Below the pieces are notes generated by a model. The model searched no databases and was not told the origin of the DNA. It worked only from the letters and a program-made list of their open reading frames with translations. From Opitutaceae bacterium (lineage in GTDB: Bacteria > Verrucomicrobiota > Verrucomicrobiia > Opitutales > Opitutaceae), in assembly GCA_030648295.1 (NCBI GenBank), contig JAUSID010000177.1, positions 97,463 to 161,462 of the forward strand: a stretch of DNA of 64,000 bases, read 5' to 3'. Position 1 is the stretch's first letter, and each line of letters opens with the position of its first letter. This document shows positions 53,957 through 61,875 of this stretch, piece after piece. Made by a program: the position numbers and the translations under genes.

Positions 53957-56847
53957 AACCCCGACCCGTCGTTTCCACCCGTTTCGTCCGCGGCGCGTTG
54001 GTGGCGCTCGCGTTCATGCTCCCGTTCGTCCGTTCCGTGCAGGGGCAATCCCCCGAAACCGGCGCGGTCACGGGGAGCGTGAGCAACGCGGCCACGCGCA
54101 GTTTTCTCGTCGGCGCGGCCGTTTCTCTCGCCGGCACCACGCATGCCACCCTCACTGACCGCGATGGCACGTTTGCGATTACGGGCGTGCCACCGGGCTC
54201 CTACACGCTCGAGGTCAGCTACACCGGCCTCGACCGGTACACCCAGCCGGTTGATGTGCGGCCCGGTCGCAATGTCGTCGCGCCCGTCGGGCTCAAATCG
54301 GAGATCTATCAGCTCGATGTGTTCACGGTGAGCGGCGAGCGCGAGGGCAGCGCGGCGGCGATCACGCGCCAGCGCAACGCCGACAATGTGAAGAGTGTCC
54401 TCGCCACCGATTCGTTCGGCGAACTGGTGGACGGCAACATCGGCGAGATGCTCAAGCGCGTTTCCGGCATCGCCACCAACCTGAACGAGGGCGAGGTGGA
54501 TCAGATTTTTGTGCGCGGCATGGGCTCCGCCTACAGCTCCGTCACGCTTGATGGCACGCGGCTGCCGAGCCCGGCGAAGGGCAAGAAGGAGCGCAACTTC
54601 GAGGTGGACAAGCTGCCGGCCGACTACATCGAGAGCATCGAGGTCATCAAGGCCCCGACGCCCGACATGGATGCCGACTCCGTTGGCGGCACGGTCAACC
54701 TGATTACCAAATCGGCCTTTTCGAGCGCCGGGCGGCGGTTGTCGTATTCCTCGGGGGTGAACTACAAGACGCTGCGGCACCTCAGCAGCTTCTTTGGCGG
54801 GGTCCAGTACTCCGATGTGTTCGGCGCGAAGAAGAACCTTGGCGTGTATCTTTCGGTCGCATACAGCGACAACTACGTGCCGCAGGATGTGACGCAGCTC
54901 GATTTCGAGCGGGCCTCCGTCTCGCCCGCCTATCTGTGGCGGTTCCGGCTCGAGGACGCCGTCCACCTTCGCAACCGCACGAATCTCGGGCTCAAGTTCG
55001 ATTACCGTTACGACGAGAAGACCACGCTCTTTGCCGGGGTGATGTTCACGCACTACACGGACACGGTGGATCAGAAGCGGCTCACGATTCAGAACGCGGA
55101 GAACCGCACCGCCTACGCGCCCGGCTACACGGAGATGGTGTGGGAGCAGCTCAATTCGACGTGGACCTACCAGGTGAGCTACATCGAGCCGAGGCAGGAG
55201 ACGTATGCCTGGCAGATCGGAGGAAAGACCAATCTCCCGGGGCTGCGGCTCGATTATGGTGCGTCCTATGCGCCCGGTTTCGGCGAGGAACGCCGCGCGA
55301 ATTTCGATCTGGCGCTGGCCGGCCAGCGGACGCGTTTCGATCGCTCGGCGGATGTGTGGTATCCAATCTACACCAACCTCACCCCGGGCGATCCCAACGA
55401 TTACAACCGCTACAACCGCGGCCGCATGCAGGCGGCCAGCGGTCGCACCGATGAGGCCATCTGGGGCGGGGAGCTGAACGCGCGGAAGGATTTCCCCACG
55501 AAGCATCCGTTCTCGCTCAAGGCCGGCGGCCGTTACCGTGCGCAGAAAACCGAGGTCGACAACGAGCAGACCACTTCGATCTACGTCGGCCCCAATGGCG
55601 TGCAGGGTGGCGGCGACGACAACTTGAACCAGTTCAAGTTGTCGAATTACACCCACCACGGATTCTCCGGCCGTTACAACCAGGCCGAGTGGCCCGATGC
55701 GCCCAAGGCATATTGGAGTTTCCTCAATCAGCGGAACCTCTGGGACGACGATCTCGTCGGGACGACGCGCGAGTCATTCAACAGCGACGGCCGCGCCCGT
55801 GAGGATGTCTATGCGGCATATGCAATGGGCACGGTCGATCTCGGCAAACTCCGCCTTCTCTCCGGGGTGCGTGCCGAGCGGACGGATGTCGCAGCCACGG
55901 GCGTGCTCAACCGCCCGATCCTTCCCGCGCTGCCGTCATCCGTACCGGAACAGCAACGCGCGGATCGTGCGGCGTCAGAGTACCACCGCGTCACGAAGAA
56001 ATCCCGCTACACCGATTATTTTCCCGGCGTGCATCTCCGCTTCGCGCCGCGGCGCGACCTGCTCCTCCGGGCCAGCTACACCACGAGTTTTGCCCGGCCG
56101 AATTTCGGCGACCTCATGCCGGACACCAACGTGAACGACACGAATCTCACGGTGTCGCAGAACAACACGGCGTTGAAACCGCAGCACGCGGACAATTTCG
56201 ACGTGAGCGCCGAATTTTATTTCGAGCCCTCGGGATTGTTTTCGCTCGGGGCGTTCCGGAAAAACATCCGCGACTTCATCTTCACCGACTCGCGCACGAT
56301 TGGCAGCGGGGCGGACAACGGCTTCGACGGGCAGTATGGCGGCTACCTGCTCAGCACGAGGAAAAATGGCGGCACGGCGATGGCGCAGGGGATCGAGTTC
56401 AGTTACAACCAGCGGCTCGTGTTCCTGCCGGCCTGGCTGCGCGGCATGAGCGCCTATGCCACCTACACGCTGATCGACTCGAAAGGTAACTATAACAGCA
56501 ACGGCCTGCAGTCGGACGATCAACTCGTGCAATTCGTGCCGGAGGCGTGGAATTTCGGGCTCACGTATCAGCAGTATCGCTGGACGATTCGGGCGCAGTT
56601 CAACTATAACGACCGCTTCCTCAATGCCTACACGGCCAATCCGGCCGAGCGAATCTATGACGACGAGCGCATCGACGGCGCGCTCAACGTGAAATACCAG
56701 TTCCACAAGCGGCTCTCCGTCTATTGTGACTGGACCAACGCGCTGGACCAGACCGTCGTGCGGGTGCAGGGGAAGGATTTCTACCGCCCGCAGAAGATTC
56801 GCTACAACGGCATGCGGTTCAACATCGGGGTGAGCGGAAACTTCTGA
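53953..56847 (+). CDS. TonB-dependent outer-membrane receptor
   Basis: A 964-residue receptor. Signal peptide (RGALVALAFMLPFVRSVQGQ), then a carboxypeptidase-regulatory beta-sandwich (GAVTGSVSNAATRSFLVGA to about residue 110), the plug (DVFTVSGERE as TonB-box region, GNIGEMLKRVSGIAT, QIFVRGMGSAYSSVTLDGTR, DSVGGTVNLITK) and the 22-strand barrel with a C-terminal ...IGVSGNF ending in Phe for Bam recognition. It imports large ligands, here presumably the sulfated glycan fragments of this locus. No SusD partner is present. Starts with ATGA overlap. Confidence 0.95.
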   Translation: MKPRPVVSTRFVRGALVALAFMLPFVRSVQGQSPETGAVTGSVSNAATRSFLVGAAVSLAGTTHATLTDRDGTFAITGVPPGSYTLEVSYTGLDRYTQPVDVRPGRNVVAPVGLKSEIYQLDVFTVSGEREGSAAAITRQRNADNVKSVLATDSFGELVDGNIGEMLKRVSGIATNLNEGEVDQIFVRGMGSAYSSVTLDGTRLPSPAKGKKERNFEVDKLPADYIESIEVIKAPTPDMDADSVGGTVNLITKSAFSSAGRRLSYSSGVNYKTLRHLSSFFGGVQYSDVFGAKKNLGVYLSVAYSDNYVPQDVTQLDFERASVSPAYLWRFRLEDAVHLRNRTNLGLKFDYRYDEKTTLFAGVMFTHYTDTVDQKRLTIQNAENRTAYAPGYTEMVWEQLNSTWTYQVSYIEPRQETYAWQIGGKTNLPGLRLDYGASYAPGFGEERRANFDLALAGQRTRFDRSADVWYPIYTNLTPGDPNDYNRYNRGRMQAASGRTDEAIWGGELNARKDFPTKHPFSLKAGGRYRAQKTEVDNEQTTSIYVGPNGVQGGGDDNLNQFKLSNYTHHGFSGRYNQAEWPDAPKAYWSFLNQRNLWDDDLVGTTRESFNSDGRAREDVYAAYAMGTVDLGKLRLLSGVRAERTDVAATGVLNRPILPALPSSVPEQQRADRAASEYHRVTKKSRYTDYFPGVHLRFAPRRDLLLRASYTTSFARPNFGDLMPDTNVNDTNLTVSQNNTALKPQHADNFDVSAEFYFEPSGLFSLGAFRKNIRDFIFTDSRTIGSGADNGFDGQYGGYLLSTRKNGGTAMAQGIEFSYNQRLVFLPAWLRGMSAYATYTLIDSKGNYNSNGLQSDDQLVQFVPEAWNFGLTYQQYRWTIRAQFNYNDRFLNAYTANPAERIYDDERIDGALNVKYQFHKRLSVYCDWTNALDQTVVRVQGKDFYRPQKIRYNGMRFNIGVSGNF

Positions 56848-56858
56848 GGCCTCGCCCG

Positions 56859-58043
56859 ATGAAACCCTCCGCCGACGACTCTGTGTTGCTCGCCGCGCCC
56901 GACTACCGTCGGTTCATCGCGGACCTGAAAATCCGCGTGGCCGCGGCCCAGCTTTCGGCCGCCCGGTCCGTCAACCGCGACCTCATTCTTCTCTACTGGG
57001 ACATCGGCCGCGGAATTCAAGAGAAGCAGCACGCGCACGGCTGGGGTGATTCCGTGGTGGAGATGGTGGCGGCGGATTTGCGACGGGCGTTTCCGGAAAG
57101 CAAAAGTTTTTCCGCCGACAACGTGTGGCGCATGCGGCAGTTCTACCTCGCCTATTCAGCGTCGGAATTTCTGGGACAGCCTGTCCCAGAAATAGCCTCC
57201 AGTGGCTTGGCGGCAGGCCAACTCGCAATTCTGGGACAGGCTGTTCCAGAAATGCGCCCCGGCAAACCGCAGGCGGCACCCAGCAGCTTGGGTCAGCTCC
57301 TTATCCTGCTTGCCGCCGTGCCCTGGGGTCAAAATCTGCTCATTCTCAAGAAGCTCACCGATCCCGCCGCCCGGCTCTTCTACCTCCGCGCCACCGCCCG
57401 GTTCGGCTGGTCGCGCAATGTCCTCCTCAACCAGATCAAGGCCGGAGCCTACGAGCGCGCCGTCACCGAAAAGAAGACCCACAACTTTCCCCTCGCGCTG
57501 CCGGAGCACCTCGCCGAGCAGGCCGACGAGATGCTCAAGAGCACCTACAATCTCGAATTCCTCGGGCTCCGCCGGGCGGTGCGGGAGCGCGAGCTCGAGG
57601 ACCGGCTCATCTCCCGGCTGCAAAGCTTCCTCCTCGAGCTCGGCTACGGGTTCTGCTTTGTCGGCCGCCAGTACCGCGTCGCGCTCGGCGCGAAGGAGTA
57701 TTTCATCGATTTGCTCTTCTACCACCGATTCCTGAAAGCGCTCGTCGCGTTCGACCTCAAGGTCGGCCCCTTCGAGCCGGAGTTCGCGGGGAAGATGGAT
57801 TTTTATCTGAATGTGCTCAACGACCGCGAACGCGGCCCCGGCGACCAGCCCTCCATCGGTATCATCCTCTGCGCCGAGAAGGACGACGTGGAGGTGGAGT
57901 ATGCGCTCCGCGCGAAAGCCAACCCCATCGGCGTCGCCGCCTACACGCTGCAATCGAAACTGCCCGGTGAGTTGAAGGGCAAACTGCCCACCGCGAAGCA
58001 GCTCGCCGGAATCGTGCGCGCGGAATTGGAGGAGGGGAAGTGA
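56859..58043 (+). CDS. DUF1016 (YhcG-type) PD-(D/E)XK nuclease
   Basis: A 394-residue protein with the DUF1016 N-terminal helical domain (SVNRDLILLYWDIGRGIQEKQ) and the C-terminal nuclease part: FVGRQYRVALGAKEYFIDLL, FYHRFLKALVAFDLKVG with an E.../D...DLK catalytic pattern, then GKMDFYLNVLND. Such proteins are linked to type I restriction loci and defence islands. Residues ~104-140 (FLGQPVPEI...AILGQAVPEM) are encoded by two palindromic repeats and look inserted in frame between the domains. Starts 11 bp after the TonB stop. HsdS remains follow. Confidence 0.88.
   Translation: MKPSADDSVLLAAPDYRRFIADLKIRVAAAQLSAARSVNRDLILLYWDIGRGIQEKQHAHGWGDSVVEMVAADLRRAFPESKSFSADNVWRMRQFYLAYSASEFLGQPVPEIASSGLAAGQLAILGQAVPEMRPGKPQAAPSSLGQLLILLAAVPWGQNLLILKKLTDPAARLFYLRATARFGWSRNVLLNQIKAGAYERAVTEKKTHNFPLALPEHLAEQADEMLKSTYNLEFLGLRRAVRERELEDRLISRLQSFLLELGYGFCFVGRQYRVALGAKEYFIDLLFYHRFLKALVAFDLKVGPFEPEFAGKMDFYLNVLNDRERGPGDQPSIGIILCAEKDDVEVEYALRAKANPIGVAAYTLQSKLPGELKGKLPTAKQLAGIVRAELEEGK
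57168..57253. repeat. Two palindromes inside the DUF1016 gene
   Basis: 57168-57192: TTTCTGGGACAG-C-CTGTCCCAGAAA, perfect 12-bp arms. 57228-57253: ATTCTGGGACAG-G-CTGTTCCAGAAAT, one internal mismatch. They are 35 bp apart and read through in frame as FLGQPVPEI and ILGQAVPEM. Confidence 0.8.
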
Positions 58044-58341
58044 CTGCCCAAAGGGAATCCCGCTCGGATGGGTCGAGCTTCGACCGGCAGAAACACATCG
58101 TCCCGAAAACCGGCGGCAGCGTGCGCCGGTGCCGGGGGTGGGCTCGATCGTCGACCGGCAAAGGAACGGCAAACGTGGCGGAACACAATGACGCGCTGGG
58201 CGGCGGCGCAAGAATCGGCGGGCGCAAGACTTGGCGTTTCCAGACGGACACGGTGCTTGTCGTCGTTAGCGGTCGTGCTTCATCGTCGACAGATGGTGGT
58301 TTCGGTCACACTCCGGCAGCCTACTCACCATCAACCAAGAC

Positions 58342-58650
58342 ATGAAAGCGTTCATGCCGCGCAAGGGCATTGAAGCTGAATTTTTGGCGAACATGCTTTG
58401 CGGAGCGGGCGATGAACTGAAAGGCCGTGTCGAAATCGCCGGCCACGGCACATGCAAACTCGAAAGCGAGGCGTGGGGTTCTTTGCTGATTCCGATTCCA
58501 TCGCCCGAAAAGCAACGCACCATCGTAGCCCGGCTGGATGCAGTGCGCGGGAAGCTGGACGAATTGCAGCGGTTGCAGCGGGAGGTGGCAGCGGAGTTGG
58601 CCTCGTTCACGCCCGCGCTGCTGGCCAAAGCCTTCCGGGGGGAACTCTGA
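58342..58650 (+). pseudogene. Type I restriction specificity subunit (HsdS), C-terminal fragment
   Basis: A 102-codon frame matching the end of an HsdS subunit: NQDMKAFMPRKGIEAEFLAN (homology begins slightly before the ATG, at LLTINQD), LESEAWGSLLIPIPSPEKQR, then the C-terminal coiled coil IVARLDAVRGKLDELQRLQR and TPALLAKAFRGEL. The first recognition domain and most of the second are missing; an in-frame TAG lies upstream near 58270. No hsdM or intact hsdR is near. The preceding 298 bp (58044-58341) hold nothing else recognisable. Confidence 0.7.
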
Positions 58651-58689
58651 TTCTTCCGGAGGCCAGCCTCTGACCAAGCGTTTCGCTCC

Positions 58690-58848
58690 ATGTCCAACTC
58701 ACCAGCCCCTCAATCGCTGGACGCTCTGCTCGCGCGCGCCGAGGACTTCGCGCTTTTCTCCCTGCGCAGCGGGGGCATGGTGTTCATCCGCGTCGATCCG
58801 GGCCATCCGTGGGCAAATTGTCTGGGGGCGCCGGAAAATGCCGGTTGA
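58690..58848 (+). pseudogene. Truncated gene with MSN..QSLD.LLARAEDFALFS head, copy 1
   Basis: Fifty-two codons. The first 28 (QSLDALLARAEDFALFSLRS region) are 89 percent identical in DNA (75 of 84 bases) to the head of the ORF at 60143-60295; after the serine-glycine both diverge completely. The remainder (FIRVDPGHPWANCLG) is unrelated. It is a 5' fragment of an unrecognised gene joined to other DNA. Confidence 0.5.
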
Positions 58849-58880
58849 CCGGTGGTGGGAATACCCACCATCGTGAAGCC

Positions 58881-59171
58881 ATGGCAATCGCGACCCTCGA
58901 AGCCCGCAAGCAGAAGGCTGGCATCACCGTCGTGGAGCACTACGACGTGGCGGCCGACGACAAGAAGCGCATCAACCTGCGGGGCGCCAAGACGAAGTAT
59001 TTCCACGTGAAGGCGCTCTCCAACGGCTGCTACGTGCTGGAGCCGCGGGTGCTGGTGCCGCTGCACGCCGTTTCCGCGCGGTCGTTGAAGATGCTGGGCA
59101 AGTCGGTGGCCAGCTTGAAGAAGGGGCTGGCTTCGGCGCCGGTCGACCTGTCGGCGTTCACGGAGGACTGA
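58881..59171 (+). CDS. Putative antitoxin of a RelE-type module
   Basis: A 96-residue protein: DDKKRINLRGAKTKYFHVKA, LSNGCYVLEPRVLVPLHAVS, KMLGKSVASLKKG and SAPVDLSAF. The central part reads like an AbrB-type small beta domain and the tail is a toxin-binding-like amphipathic stretch. It sits 5 bp before a toxin-like gene. Family name is not certain; the pairing is the main evidence. Confidence 0.7.
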   Translation: MAIATLEARKQKAGITVVEHYDVAADDKKRINLRGAKTKYFHVKALSNGCYVLEPRVLVPLHAVSARSLKMLGKSVASLKKGLASAPVDLSAFTED

Positions 59172-59176
59172 CCGAC

Positions 59177-59578
59177 ATGGCGTTCGCGATCCGGATGGGG
59201 GTGCCGGAGATGGCAGCCGGGTGGACCGATCTTTCGACCCGGAAGCAGCAAGGGAAGCTGAGCAAGGACGAGGAGAAGTTTTTCAAGAAGCTCGTGAAAG
59301 CGCTCGCCTATTTGCAGGAGAATCCGCGCCACAACAGCCTCGCGTCACACGAGATTGACGACCTGACCCGCAAATACGGGCTGAAGATTTTCCAGTCGTA
59401 TCTGGAGAACAACACCCCGGCGGCCGGGCGCCTGTTCTGGGCTTACGGGCCGGGCAAGGGGGACATCACTGTGCTGGCGGTCGAGCCCCATCCGGAGGAC
59501 CAGAAACGCGGAGCCTACCAGCGCATCAAGCTGTCTGCGCTGCCCACCGCCAAGCCCAAGGCTCAAGGGAAGGGGTGA
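59177..59578 (+). CDS. Putative RelE/HigB-like toxin
   Basis: A 133-residue basic protein. KFFKKLVKALAYLQENPRHN, LASHEIDDLTRKYGLKIFQS, RLFWAYGPGKGDITVLAVEP and HPEDQKRGAYQRIKLSAL follow the RelE/HigB plan: helices, then a sheet with aromatic/Arg residues ending in H.....Y.R. The ATG at 59177 comes 5 bp after the antitoxin. It would cleave mRNA on the ribosome if active; the order antitoxin-toxin is usual. Confidence 0.75.
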   Translation: MAFAIRMGVPEMAAGWTDLSTRKQQGKLSKDEEKFFKKLVKALAYLQENPRHNSLASHEIDDLTRKYGLKIFQSYLENNTPAAGRLFWAYGPGKGDITVLAVEPHPEDQKRGAYQRIKLSALPTAKPKAQGKG

Positions 59579-59634
59579 CGTTTCAACCGCACAGTTGATC
59601 TCATGCACACGCTCGGCGATATGGCCAAAGCGCT

Positions 59635-60126
59635 GTGAACCGCCCGCAGCTTTATCTGCGGGAGGTGTTCAGGCGGTTTGACGTGCCTCTCGCCAAGGAC
59701 GACCGCTACTCCGACGCCCATCTCGCCTTCCTGCGCACGGTCGTCTTTCTCCGCACGCTCAACATCGCCGAGGACAGGTTGCGCGATCTCTGGCACCTCG
59801 AAAAGAAGCTGCTGCAACTGCTCCACGTGGACTCCGCCGGCTCGCCGACGTGGTTTCTCGACGCGTGCGGCCTGACCAGCCACCCGCGGCGGCGGCTGTT
59901 GCTCACCAATTTCGATCTCGGTTTTGCACTCCCAGCGCGGGCGGTGCAATTGGGCCTGAACTTAGCCGAAAAACTCCTGGAGCTTTTTGCCGGCAAGGAA
60001 ATGGGCGAAGACGCGATCCGGGTCTTGGGCGAAAGCCTCAAACTCCATCACGCGATCTGTGCCGATGTAGTCGCCGAGCGCCCGCACGTGATATCCGCGA
60101 ACCGGTGGGCCCGGCGTTTCAAGTAG
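59635..60126 (+). CDS. MerR-like HTH protein, possibly frameshifted at its start
   Basis: A 163-residue frame from GTG 59635: RPQLYLREVFRRFDVPLAKD, LAFLRTVVFLRTLNIAEDRL, DLWHLEKKLLQLLHVDS. This is the wing and dimer helix of a MerR-like winged HTH but without the first helix. The missing part may be encoded just upstream in another frame (MHTLGDMAKAL from ATG 59602, stop 59635-59637), so a one-base loss would have split the gene. Alternatively GTG is the real start. No DNA-binding target is evident. Confidence 0.55.
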   Translation: MNRPQLYLREVFRRFDVPLAKDDRYSDAHLAFLRTVVFLRTLNIAEDRLRDLWHLEKKLLQLLHVDSAGSPTWFLDACGLTSHPRRRLLLTNFDLGFALPARAVQLGLNLAEKLLELFAGKEMGEDAIRVLGESLKLHHAICADVVAERPHVISANRWARRFK

Positions 60127-60142
60127 CGTGTCATCCCAATCC

Positions 60143-60295
60143 ATGTCCAACCCGCCGCCCCTTCAATCGCTGGACGACCTGCTCGCGCGCGCCGAGGACT
60201 TCGCACTTTTCTCCATGCGCAGCGGGAGCAAGGTGCCGCCGGCCGTTGAGCAGTTGCTCAGAGAACTGTCCCACCGCGGATTCTGGGATCTGTAG
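60143..60295 (+). pseudogene. Truncated gene with MSN..QSLD.LLARAEDFALFS head, copy 2
   Basis: Fifty codons: the same 28-residue head as at 58690, then KVPPAVEQLLRELSHRGFWD L, which resembles the end of a VapB-like antitoxin, then TAG. A PIN-toxin start follows 46 bp on. It appears to be a chimera of two fragments. Confidence 0.5.
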
Positions 60296-60341
60296 CAAAA
60301 TATACTTGGTTTCAGGTATAAACGGGTAGAAACGGTTATAA

Positions 60342-60422
60342 ATGAGAGTGGTATTGGATACCAACGTGCTGGTGGCGGCGGCCTCTTCGGAAGCGTGGGT
60401 GCGAAGGGGGAGTGCCGTCTGA
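60342..60422 (+). pseudogene. PIN-domain toxin, N-terminal fragment
   Basis: MRVVLDTNVLVAAASSEAWV is the classic first strand of a PIN domain with its first catalytic Asp; the frame ends after 26 residues (TGA 60420-60422) where the next gene begins. The rest of the ~130-residue domain is missing. The TGA overlaps the ATG of the downstream small gene. Confidence 0.65.
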
Positions 60423-60658
60423 TGAGCACACGCGCACAGAACGAAAGGAAGTTCGGCCAGTGGGACGAGTTGCCCGGCGGTGGACGGCGCTACCGGTTCG
60501 ACGTGCCGGGCCGGCTCGGATGGCTGGCGCGGTATCTCAAGCAGGTGGATGCAAACGAAACGACGCAGCGTTTCTGGCAGGAGATCTACGACGACCAGGG
60601 CAAGCTGGTCGAGACACACGAGAAATTCCCGGTGGATAAAGGCCACCAGAAAGTGTAG
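60422..60658 (+). CDS. Small protein A of a two-gene cassette
   Basis: A 78-residue acidic/aromatic protein: RKFGQWDELPGGGRRYRFDV, then GRLGWLARYLKQVDANETTQ, RFWQEIYDDQGKLVETHEKF. It looks like a compact beta-rich fold; no catalytic motif. Followed after 9 bp by a second small gene on the same strand. I recall similar pairs in other genomes but know of no assigned function. Starts at the overlap with the PIN fragment. Confidence 0.65.
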   Translation: MSTRAQNERKFGQWDELPGGGRRYRFDVPGRLGWLARYLKQVDANETTQRFWQEIYDDQGKLVETHEKFPVDKGHQKV

Positions 60659-60667
60659 GGTGCCGCC

Positions 60668-60928
60668 ATGACGATCACGAAACAGACTGTCGCCGACAGG
60701 ATCGCCGCCTATCTTCACCATGAGATCACTCTCGCGCAGCTGGTGGATTGGGCGGAGCAGGCCATGATGGACGGCGAACTGGCCGAGCACGATGCCGCGA
60801 CGCTCGCGACCGTCATCGCCCGGCTCGGGGTGGCCGACGTGCGCGCATTCGGGCTCGCGTGGGAGGACTGCGAGGAACTGCTCCGCAAGCTTGGCTTTTC
60901 TTCCCGCGTGGAAGTGGTCGCGGTTTGA
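60668..60928 (+). CDS. Small protein B of a two-gene cassette
   Basis: An 86-residue, probably all-alpha protein: TKQTVADRIAAYLHHEITLA, VDWAEQAMMDGELAEHDAAT, VIARLGVADVRAFGLAWEDC. Strongly acidic at the middle, with no enzyme motif. Paired with the gene 9 bp upstream; a toxin-antitoxin-like or immunity role is possible from the setting but unsupported by motifs. Confidence 0.65.
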   Translation: MTITKQTVADRIAAYLHHEITLAQLVDWAEQAMMDGELAEHDAATLATVIARLGVADVRAFGLAWEDCEELLRKLGFSSRVEVVAV

Positions 60929-61065
60929 GGATTTTCTTTTCCTCATTCCACGTGCGGCCAGTGGGCCGCCGCGAAATCACGCACGCGCGCGAATTGGCCA
61001 TTGCCTGAGCGAAAACCACCGCCCCGCTGCTCGCCGACACTCCGGCCGGGCCGCTCTTCTTCCTG

Positions 61066-61166
61066 CCGTTCCGTGAACTTCCATGGCAACCAGGGCATCA
61101 TCCACTTCTACGACTCGCGGTTGAAGGTGTATCACGATTTCGAGCCCATGCAGCATGGCAGCATGA
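61066..61166 (+). repeat. Duplicated fragment of the VCBS protein gene
   Basis: Matches 53541-53642 with one indel and two substitutions over about 102 positions (97 percent). In the source gene it encodes VSVNFHGNQGIVHFYDSRLK and on to MQHGSM; here it lies in a 280-bp gap and codes for nothing longer. Same orientation, 7.5 kb apart. Confidence 0.9.
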
Positions 61167-61208
61167 ATAGGTATTGCGCGAGAGAATGGTGCGTATTACC
61201 GTCAGCGC

Positions 61209-61451
61209 ATGAATACCATTTCGCTTAAACTGCCCGATCGCCTGCTGGAACGTCTGGAAGCGGAATCGCGCGCGCGCGGCACCACCAAATCGTCGCTGGT
61301 GCGGGAGTGCCTGGAAAAGTCGCTGGATGCCCCCACCACCGGTGGCAAGGCCAGTTGCTACGATCTGGCCCGTGATTTGGCGGGCTCGCTGAAAGGACTG
61401 CCGCGCGATTTGGCGACCAACCCGAAGTATATGGAGGGCTTCGGCCAGTGA
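61209..61451 (+). CDS. Ribbon-helix-helix antitoxin for PIN toxin 2
   Basis: An 80-residue protein. N-terminus NTISLKLPDRLLERLEAESR, then ARGTTKSSLVRECLEKSL, is a ribbon-helix-helix DNA-binding domain. The tail DLARDLAGSLKGLPRDLATN then PKYMEGFG matches the tail of the Phd-like antitoxin at 19985-20239. It overlaps the toxin start by 4 bp (GTGA). Confidence 0.9.
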   Translation: MNTISLKLPDRLLERLEAESRARGTTKSSLVRECLEKSLDAPTTGGKASCYDLARDLAGSLKGLPRDLATNPKYMEGFGQ

Positions 61452-61867
61452 AGGGTGCAGTGCTGCTCGACGCCGGACCCTTGGTGGCCTTTCTCGCCGC
61501 CGGGATCGAGCATCATGGCTGGGTTTGCGAGCAATGGAAACGCCTGCACCCGCCGCTGCTGACCTGCGAGCCGGTGCTGACCGAAGCCGCCTTCCTGCTG
61601 AAGCGCGAAGGGCAGGAGACCGATCCGATTTTTGAGTTGCTGGAGCGGGGCGTGTTGCGGGTCGGCCTGGAGCTCGAGGATCAACTGGCGGATCTGCGCG
61701 CGTTGATGCGCCGCTATCGGGATCGTCCCATGTCGCTAGCGGATGCCTGCCTGGTGCGGCTGGCGGAGCTGCACTCCAACGGCGTCGTCTTCACGTTCGA
61801 CGGAGATTTTCGCATCTATCGCCGCCACGGCAACAAGGTCATCCCGGTGCTGATGCCGGAAACGTAG
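61448..61867 (+). CDS. PIN-domain ribonuclease toxin 2 (VapC-like)
   Basis: A 139-residue PIN domain from GTG at 61448. Acidic residues Asp8 (LLDAGPLVAF), Glu46 (CEPVLTEAAFL), Asp99 (SLADACLVRL) and Asp118/120 (TFDGDFRIYR). Same length as toxin 1 and clearly homologous. Antitoxin overlaps by 4 bp. If both modules are active, cross-talk through the shared antitoxin tail is conceivable. Confidence 0.92.
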   Translation: MKGAVLLDAGPLVAFLAAGIEHHGWVCEQWKRLHPPLLTCEPVLTEAAFLLKREGQETDPIFELLERGVLRVGLELEDQLADLRALMRRYRDRPMSLADACLVRLAELHSNGVVFTFDGDFRIYRRHGNKVIPVLMPET

Positions 61868-61875
61868 ATCGACGG

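Noticed and set aside
53920..55659. A 579-codon minus-strand frame
   Set aside because: Shadow of the TonB receptor.
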